Shown piece after piece: positions 33,184 to 39,563 of a stretch of 39,563 nt of DNA. Positions within the stretch are counted from its first letter, which is position 1, and every line of letters begins with the position of its first letter. The stretch comes from Diplocarpon mali (Eukaryota > Ascomycota > Leotiomycetes > Helotiales > Drepanopezizaceae). The DNA lies in assembly GCA_024741835.1 (NCBI GenBank), contig JAENRP010000332.1, positions 8,347 to 47,909 of the forward strand, read 5' to 3'. A program made the translations under genes and the position numbers. The notes below the pieces were generated by a model. That model was not told where the DNA came from and did not search any database. It worked only from the letters and a program-made list of their open reading frames with translations.

Positions 33184-34636
33184 ATGTCTGCCGGTGAGAG
33201 GGTCTCTGGGGGCGTCTTGGCTGGAGGCGAGGCTGACGTGGAGTTCAAGCAGCAAAGCGTTTAAACCAGGTCTCTGGTCACCTCGCGGGCTCGCAGAGCA
33301 GCATCACTCCCACCGAAGGCGACGGCTCGTCCGGGAGAGCGAATATTCTACAGAAGAACCCAGACGACGTACACATGGCCTCTCTTCAGGCGGTTTGACC
33401 GGCTACTAACCGCTACCAGATCGTCGTCACAGCATGCCTCCGGACGGCCTTCACAAAGGGTGGCAAGGGCGGCTTCAAAGACACAGCGGCTGCGGACCTG
33501 CTGGTCGGGGCTTTCAGGTCGCTCATTGAGCGCTCGAAGATTGACCCTGCGCTGGTCGAGGATATCGCCGTAGGTTCTGTGCTGCCTCCGGGTGGAGGCG
33601 CGACGGAGTTCCGCGCTGCGGCGCTGGCGGCTGGCTTCCCTGTCTCGGCGGCGGTGAAGGCGCTGAACCGACAGTGCTCGTCCGGTCTGCAGGCTTGCGT
33701 GGACATTGCGAATGCTATCAGTGCTGGCATGATTGAGGTTGGGGTCGGGGCTGGTGTTGAGAGCATGAGTTTACAATACGGGTACGATTGTTCGCGAAAG
33801 TTGCTTCATCTGTCCTTGCTGATCCAATTTTTGACAGTCCCGGCGCGGTAACCGAGTTCTCGGAGCTCCTCGAATCACATCCCGAATCCGCCAACTGCAA
33901 AGTACCCATGGGCGTCCTCTCGGAGCAGATGGCTAAAGACCGCGGCGTTACCCGCGCAGTGCAAGATGCCTTCGCAGCATCCTCATATCAAAAGGCGGCC
34001 AGGGCACAAGAAGCCGGCCTCTTCGATGAGGAGATCGCCCCTCTCAAAGTCAAGTGGGAGGACCCCAAGACCGGGGACGTGAAGGAAATCACAGTTGCAA
34101 AGGACGACGGGGTGCGCGCTGGCGTCACCGCAGAGAGCCTAGGCAAGGTCAAGCCTGCGTTTGCCAAGGACGGATCGATCCACGGCGGGAATGCTTCTCA
34201 GATCTCCGACGGCGCTGCTGCAGTGCTGCTCATGAAGCGCTCGACAGCGGAGCGCTTGGGCCAAACAATTCTAGGGAAGTACGTCGCGGCCTCGATAGCT
34301 GGCGTAGCTCCTCTTTTGATGGGCATCGGGCCCTGGGCGGCGATCCCGAAAGTGTTTGAGAAGACGGGGATCAGCAAGGACGATGTTGATATTTTTGAGA
34401 TCAACGAGGCGTTTGCCAGCCAGTGCGTGTGGTGCGCGAACGAGCTGGGCATCGATGAGAAGAAGATCAATCCCAAGGGAGGCGCTATCGCGTTTGGGCA
34501 TCCGCTGGGCTGCACGGGAGCGAGGCAGGTCAGTACGCTACTTTACGAGTTGCGGAGGACGAAGCAGCAAGTCGGCGTAACGAGTATGTGTGTTGGGACT
34601 GGAATGGGCATGGCGGCTGTTTGGGTTGCGGAATAG
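33184..34636 (+). CDS. POT1: Peroxisomal 3-ketoacyl-CoA thiolase
   Basis: I model four exons (33184-33193, 33253-33368, 33420-33781, 33838-34636; 428 residues) with introns of 59, 51 and 56 nt. The enzyme performs the last step of peroxisomal beta-oxidation, cleaving 3-ketoacyl-CoA with CoA to acetyl-CoA and a shortened acyl-CoA. Exon 1 is only 10 nt (Met-Ser-Ala plus one base). Splicing it to exon 2 yields MSAAKRLNQVSGHL, whose R6-L7-x5-H13-L14 is a perfect PTS2 signal for Pex7-dependent import. Catalytic residues are in place: C128 in LNRQCSSGLQ (acyl acceptor), H384 in GHPLGCTGARQ and C414 in TSMCVGTGMG; GGNASQISDGAAAVLL and DIFEINEAFA are also typical. The intron 2 donor is weak (GTACAC), but the branch site TACTAAC is ideal. 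The length fits the fungal family. The neighbouring glycerol kinase handles the other product of triacylglycerol hydrolysis. Confidence 0.95.
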
Positions 34637-35729
34637 GAAATGGGATCAGTGTACGATATGGTCATCACAGAACGGCAGACTATGTTGGACAGCAGCGTGG
34701 ATTCGCTGGCTCCGAGACGGAAGACTTTTGGGTGTTGATATTTGTAGATGTTCGCCAACGTATCCGCCCCACGATGCCGCCGGAGCTATGTCCTTGATTT
34801 CCTCCTCAGACCCCGCCTCCAGAGGAATTTGGATGGGTGTTGTGGCCCTCGCACCGACTTCGCGGTCTTCATATCGATAAATCGGACGTGGGAATAGCTT
34901 CCGGACACGTTCTTCTCCTCATTCTTGGGGTGTTCCGAGCAGGAGGAATGAGTCCCTCGGTGGGTGAATTCGGCTGAGGGGTAAAGCTAGGTAAATTACT
35001 TCGTCTAGCCGGTCTTCCCTAGCTGCGACGCCCATCATATACCGGACGGTTTCGGACATTCAAAGCTGATCGAAGCCACCACCTCACTTTCCGACATGGC
35101 GGATACAGAAATCTGATCTGTTTACTAGATTTTACATTTACCCTACAATGCAAAGTACCTAGGTAGGGTTCGCGAGTCACTTTCTCTCCACTATTGATGT
35201 GATTGCTTATCGCTTATCGTGGCTCGTTGTCCCTCCACCCCACCCAGTGACCTAAGATCCACGCTAGCCTTCATCCAGCACCACCCCTCCTCCCCATGTC
35301 CTCTCCAACTCCCGCAACCCGCATTCCTCTGTCACGTACAACCACAGATCTGGAATACCATTTGGCTCCCCCGTGTGCCTGCTCTCCCTCTCAAGCTCCA
35401 CTCGTCTTGACAGCGACGACAACAACCTCGTTGCTGGGTGATTCCTAGTCGACCCATCACGAGTTACGAGGTGTGCCCGGACTTGACCAGCAGGCAGCCA
35501 GCGCTTCAGGCAGGACTGCCTACCTAGGTACCTAACCTTGATAGTTCGGACTACGAATAAGGTACCTCCACCCACCACGCAAGCAAGTATCGGGACTATA
35601 ATCACGTAGGCCATTCTGTATTTTCTACGTCTTCATTCACTTCTTCCGCGTTGCCTCCTCGATCCCGGTACCTTACCCTACCGGCCACTTCACCGTGCAA
35701 GTACGACATGATCCAGCAAGGCTAATAAC
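34637..35729. other. Intergenic with TACCTAGGTA palindromes
   Basis: About 1.1 kb holds the thiolase 3' flank and the promoter of the 881-residue protein. Palindromes TACCTAGGTA at 35156-35165 and TACCTAGGTACCTA at 35521-35534 stand out, with related partial copies near 34,989. No gene was recognised. The last 150 bases are pyrimidine-rich, as at a fungal transcription start. Confidence 0.5.
35156..35534. repeat. TACCTAGGTA palindromic motif, two copies
   Basis: TACCTAGGTA at 35156-35165 and TACCTAGGTACCTA at 35521-35534. Similar short CTAGGTA sequences occur near 29,512 and 34,989. Dispersed copies of this motif are, to my knowledge, common in intergenic DNA of several Sordariomycetes; the function is unknown to me. 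Confidence 0.65.
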
Positions 35730-38375
35730 ATGGCAAATCCTCAGTGCGAGCCCCCGCAGTCTCCAGATCTCGCAACACTCGCCGAATCCTCCTCTGCGCT
35801 GCTACGGTTCCCCACACCGGTTGCAGACGAGAGAGTGACCTCCTGGGTTGAGAGCATAACCACAGCAGACATGTCAGCACGCAGCGAGGCCCCATCCGAC
35901 CAGGGCATCCTCGGCGAGTCGGCCTACGAGTTTGTCGACACCGACGAGGAGAGCCGTGACGATAATGCTACCGAATCTGTCGCCTCGACTGACTACGGAC
36001 GTCCGGAGGACGTTGCCAGCCTCGCAGACACCGAGGGAGACGAGAGCGGGGATGAAGATAACCCAGGCACCTCGTCAATCCCGGCTCTCCCAAATCTCGA
36101 CCAAACTGTCGAGCAAGCTTTTAATACCCCTACGATAGGCCGAAGTTCCGCAGTCTTGCTCGACGATATCGACAAGCCCCTGGCTCAGCCTATCGAATTC
36201 GAGGAACCATATACCCCTGGTGCGGAGAACGTTTCTGTCCAACACACTGTCGCCGATTTGAACGAGGAGCAAACGGCGAAAGCTCTGAAGGGTATGGTGC
36301 TGCAAGATCCTCCGGAGCGTATGGTTGTCACGATCCGGCAGACTATGAGCAAGCAGGGCCTCTCGACTCGGGATCCTCTCCGGATACTGTACGTTGGAAG
36401 CCACTCTGCCAAGCAGGATGTCATCCACAAGATTGCTAGCTCTGTCACTGCTCCAGTTGAGAGCGGTAAGCGGGCACAAAGACTTCGTCAATCTAGCTCC
36501 CAAATCTACAATGTTGTGCCGGTCTCGGCCTTTGGTTCCGAACGAACTCCAGAGATCGAGCTGATGCACTCTTCCGGATATCAGATCAAGGTTGAAGACT
36601 GTACTCTGGCCGAGAACTTGAGGTTCGAGGACCAGCCAGAGAAGCCTGATGTGATCAAGTTGACTCTTGACGAGGGATTCTGTTGTCATTCTGTTCCCGA
36701 GGGGCCAGGCTTCATCGTTGAGCCTCACTGGGAGCTGCCGCATGTAGCGGTCTTTTACTGCTCGGATGGGGACAGTATTGATATCCGGAGAACCAGAACT
36801 ATGGCCAGAAAGTTCATGAGTCGCCACTCCATACCCACGATCGTCATCTCACACAAGCAACTCTTTGAACGTGGCCAATGCATGTCTCTAGACCAACACT
36901 CTCTTCATATGTGCTTGGAAACCCGAGATTCGAACGGCAGAGGGAACTACATCCACCAACGTCTCCCCATTGATCTGGCCTCTTTTTTGAATATCGATGC
37001 TCGCCAGATGAACCGGAACCTGGCGTACCTTACTGGTCTCTATGCAGCACCACCCGAAACCCAGGCTTTGCCGAATATTTCCAAGAAGCGCGAGCGGAGC
37101 CTCGAGCCTCAAGATATCGAAAAGAGTTCTTGCAGCCTCGCTGATAGCGTCAACTGCCTCCGTAATAGGCATGGGGCTGCCTTATGGAGAGTTGTCACGC
37201 CACTGGGAATGCTAGCTCTGAGTGTTTTCATCGCTTCTCTCACAGGACTGCCCAGCTTCCGTTTCTCTCGGGTTGCCTCGCCACCCGCAATCTCTATCAA
37301 CAGCAAAGTCATGCCAGCTATCTCTATCTCTTCAACGGCATCCTTGGTGTCCTCTGCTTCGGCTCCTCGCATCACGTCTCCCTCTACATCTCTGGTCGCC
37401 AAGACATCCGTCCGGACCGTCACCGTAACGCAGTCTATGGCTCACGCATCTGGGCCAAACAGCCTGTCTGTGGTACGTCCGATGGACATTGTAAAAGTCT
37501 CTCGGACTACCGTAAAACCTACCAACAAGTCCTATGTCTGCACTGCCGAGCTTCTAGGCGAAAGAGAAATTCTCATCCGCATTCCATCGGCGACTAAGCT
37601 CAGCTGGCTTGCCAAGGAGGCTATGTCGGTCAATATTACCAGAAATAACCTAACAGTCGATACTGAGCGAGCCTATAGCTCCGACGAAGGCATCGTTCTG
37701 TTGATCTCCAAGAAAGAGTCTCATGGAGTCTTGAACATTTCAATTATTACTACAAAGAAACCCAGAATCAACGAGACTTTCCAGGTTGATTTTGGATCAA
37801 CAGCATCTTGGCAAACATTCCTGCGCAAGCTCTCTTCGTACATACCACAAGATGCTCAATCGGGTGACACTAGCAAATTCTCTCGCCTGATCCAAGCTGC
37901 GGAGGATGCAGCTGGAGATGCAGTGCAGCAATCCCAGGCTACTCTGCAACAGCTGGCTGAGGCTAGAAAGGCTGCGATTGATCGAGCTGCATCAGCTGGC
38001 GAGAGTCTTACTGGTTTCGCCAAGTCTGTCTCTCTTGAAGCTGCCAAGCGCTCGGCTATCATTTCCAAGGAGGCTGGCATACAGATTGCCGGAGCTAGAG
38101 CCAGGCTCGCGAAGAGATTCAAGACGTCACATCGCCTTCCTGGACCTCTCGACGAGGGCTTAGTCAAGGCTCAGATCCAGTCCAAGTTATTGTGGTTGAA
38201 GCTCCAGGGCAAGGATGCAGAGTATGGAGAGTATCAACGACGTGCCTCTGAGTTCACACGGAAGAAGTCGCAGAAGTCACAGAATGTCGGCGCCGCGGAG
38301 AAGAAGGCGGATAGAATCGTCAAGAAGGCGACCAAGAAAACGGCCCGGCTGGCGGCGCGCAAGACACGAACGTGA
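35730..38375 (+). CDS. Uncharacterised fungal single-pass membrane protein, 881 residues
   Basis: A single uninterrupted frame starts with ATG at 35730. Residues 1-190 are acidic and Ser-rich, presumably disordered. Residues about 215-440 look folded: LRILYVGSHSAKQDVIHKIAS resembles a beta-strand/loop/helix start of a Rossmann-like fold, followed by alternating strands and helices (LPHVAVFYCSDGD, SIPTIVISHKQLF). There is no GxxxxGK[ST] loop, so P-loop nucleotide binding is not supported. One membrane segment spans about 485-507 (hydrophobic core LGMLALSVFIASL). A Ser/Thr-rich linker follows, then a beta-rich segment with several N-x-S/T sites, then an Ala/Glu/Lys-rich helical stretch (about 715-800) and a strongly basic tail (about 845-881). 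The pattern suggests a membrane-anchored protein with a folded domain on one side and a helical, possibly nucleic-acid- or lipid-binding tail on the other. I believe it belongs to a conserved Pezizomycotina family without assigned function. Topology and role are unknown. Absence of introns contrasts with every neighbour. Confidence 0.85.
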   Translation: MANPQCEPPQSPDLATLAESSSALLRFPTPVADERVTSWVESITTADMSARSEAPSDQGILGESAYEFVDTDEESRDDNATESVASTDYGRPEDVASLADTEGDESGDEDNPGTSSIPALPNLDQTVEQAFNTPTIGRSSAVLLDDIDKPLAQPIEFEEPYTPGAENVSVQHTVADLNEEQTAKALKGMVLQDPPERMVVTIRQTMSKQGLSTRDPLRILYVGSHSAKQDVIHKIASSVTAPVESGKRAQRLRQSSSQIYNVVPVSAFGSERTPEIELMHSSGYQIKVEDCTLAENLRFEDQPEKPDVIKLTLDEGFCCHSVPEGPGFIVEPHWELPHVAVFYCSDGDSIDIRRTRTMARKFMSRHSIPTIVISHKQLFERGQCMSLDQHSLHMCLETRDSNGRGNYIHQRLPIDLASFLNIDARQMNRNLAYLTGLYAAPPETQALPNISKKRERSLEPQDIEKSSCSLADSVNCLRNRHGAALWRVVTPLGMLALSVFIASLTGLPSFRFSRVASPPAISINSKVMPAISISSTASLVSSASAPRITSPSTSLVAKTSVRTVTVTQSMAHASGPNSLSVVRPMDIVKVSRTTVKPTNKSYVCTAELLGEREILIRIPSATKLSWLAKEAMSVNITRNNLTVDTERAYSSDEGIVLLISKKESHGVLNISIITTKKPRINETFQVDFGSTASWQTFLRKLSSYIPQDAQSGDTSKFSRLIQAAEDAAGDAVQQSQATLQQLAEARKAAIDRAASAGESLTGFAKSVSLEAAKRSAIISKEAGIQIAGARARLAKRFKTSHRLPGPLDEGLVKAQIQSKLLWLKLQGKDAEYGEYQRRASEFTRKKSQKSQNVGAAEKKADRIVKKATKKTARLAARKTRT

Positions 38376-39563
38376 GCATTATGTGAATTTGGGATCATGG
38401 GGCGTACCGGCATACATCGCGTCTCACTTAACCCATTCTATATATAACATTCTGGTTTTGGGAGAGACATTTCGTCATGGACTATGGAGTTGACCTTCTG
38501 AATCAGCGACGGTGTGGGACGGACCTGGATGGGATGTAGGGTGTGTGGAAACACACGGCCTGGGTACTGAGACTCATTTACAAGCTCTTGAGAAATTTAC
38601 AGTTCGAGAAATGATATCCAATGGCTAGGGCGAGTACTGGTGTACAGGTCTAATATAGCTCTTCTCTTCTCTTTCAAGATCTTAACTTGATTGCAACATA
38701 CCCTGGAGGGTTTTGGCTTTCGTTGTGCTTTGTGACTTGTTTACAGCCGTGGCGGTACTGGTTCCTTGAGGGGCTCTGCGCGAGTGCGTGCTGGCTTTCT
38801 ATCGTATGTTGGATTTATGTGTGTCTCTCTCCTGGGATTGTGTCCAGGGGGTTGTCTTCCTGAGTTGCATTTGATCTGTGCTCCTGTATTACTGGAGTTT
38901 GACTTCGAGTGGGACATGTACCTGCTTACCTACCGCGGAAGAGCGCCCAGGCTTGGTAGCGTGGGCCACTCCGGTGGTAGTCTTCGGCCGAGTAAGCGGC
39001 GCAAGACATGGAGTTGGCCGGCTCTGCCAATCCGACATCCCTGGCAGACTTCTACGCATACAGCGCCGAGAGCAGTTTCTCCCGACAGAGTCCAAGGCTC
39101 CCTATCATCCTTGCTCTACAGTCTCCGGTAGCAGCTCGCATCGCGAGTCGTCAGCGGCGGGGGACGGGGTGTTGCAAAACCAACTCTGCGGGCGGTACGG
39201 CGGGTGTTTATGGCGTTCCCCTACTCGGAGCCCAGGAGAAAGAGGAATCCTGAGAAGGGATCAGCTGTTGGATGGAGGGGGGGGGGTTTTGATGATTCGT
39301 TCTGTTGGTGGCTGGGAGGGTTACAAGGTGTTGAAGTTCAGGCTCCCATCGTGGCACGGCGGGTATCTTCTTTCCCCTGCTAATAGGGGGGGGCCACAGA
39401 CACTTATTTTCCATATGGTGTAAACGTATTGCTTGCTGATGTGCACCCATGAAGAGGATCAGACTACTCTTGCAACGAATCTTGGCCTAGCGGGGAGTAA
39501 TTTCTCCCTTTTTTTTTTTTTTTTTTCCTGGTCATATAGCCGCTTCGCCTAGGGTGAGAATGA
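38376..39563. other. Intergenic; nothing recognised
   Basis: This is the 3' flank of the 881-residue protein gene and onward DNA. Overlapping open frames (38,766-39,423) show no motif. G runs occur near 39,275 and 39,387, and an 18-base T run at 39,509-39,526. A gene may begin beyond the window. Confidence 0.5.

Noticed and set aside
38766..39423. Overlapping plus-strand frames near the right end
   Set aside because: No recognisable protein features; two frames of similar length compete over the same DNA.

Overview
This window is nuclear DNA of a filamentous ascomycete (Pezizomycotina). The support is: spliced genes whose introns are mostly 46-60 nt with CTRAY-type branch sites, fungus-specific families (the fungal BTB family, a long Gln/Pro-rich TAF4, an N-terminally extended Nramp), a PTS2-type peroxisomal thiolase, and TACCTAGGTA palindromes in intergenic DNA. 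The class cannot be fixed from sequence alone; Sordariomycetes or Leotiomycetes would fit.

Layout. Positions 1-7,550 are GC-rich, full of micro- and minisatellites and pyrimidine tracts, and contain no gene I can support. Composition then changes visibly. 8,308-10,011 (-) is a four-exon BTB/POZ protein, followed upstream by a possible gene remnant. 12,266-13,366 (+) is a small secreted Ser/Thr-rich protein. 15,484-18,393 (-) is the pre-mRNA 3'-end endonuclease Ysh1/CPSF73, divergent from TFIID subunit TAF4 (18,896-20,932, +) across a promoter of about 500 bp. 22,852-24,871 (+) is an Nramp/SMF divalent-metal transporter. 24,900-30,700 is low-complexity and repeat-rich, with a 105-base run of N and a perfect 46-bp tandem duplication. 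30,761-32,583 (+) is glycerol kinase. 33,184-34,636 (+) is peroxisomal 3-ketoacyl-CoA thiolase with a perfect PTS2 signal. 35,730-38,375 (+) is an intronless 881-residue membrane protein of unknown function.

How the genes relate. Ysh1 and TAF4 both serve RNA polymerase II transcription and share a promoter carrying an E-box and a CCAAT box. Glycerol kinase and thiolase are adjacent on one strand and act on the two halves of triacylglycerol, glycerol and fatty acid; a CCTCGG/CCGAGG hexamer, the known fatty-acid-response core, lies upstream of each. The other genes show no obvious functional link.

I rebuilt gene models by hand from splice signals, frame continuity and remembered family sequence patterns. 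No database search was run. I found no convincing tRNA, rRNA, CRISPR array or intact transposon, and no clearly novel multi-gene system. The most unusual items are the large GC-rich gene desert, the unknown 881-residue protein, two GC-AG introns among only 20, a 298-nt intron splitting the catalytic motif of Ysh1, and a possible alternative mitochondrial form of glycerol kinase.
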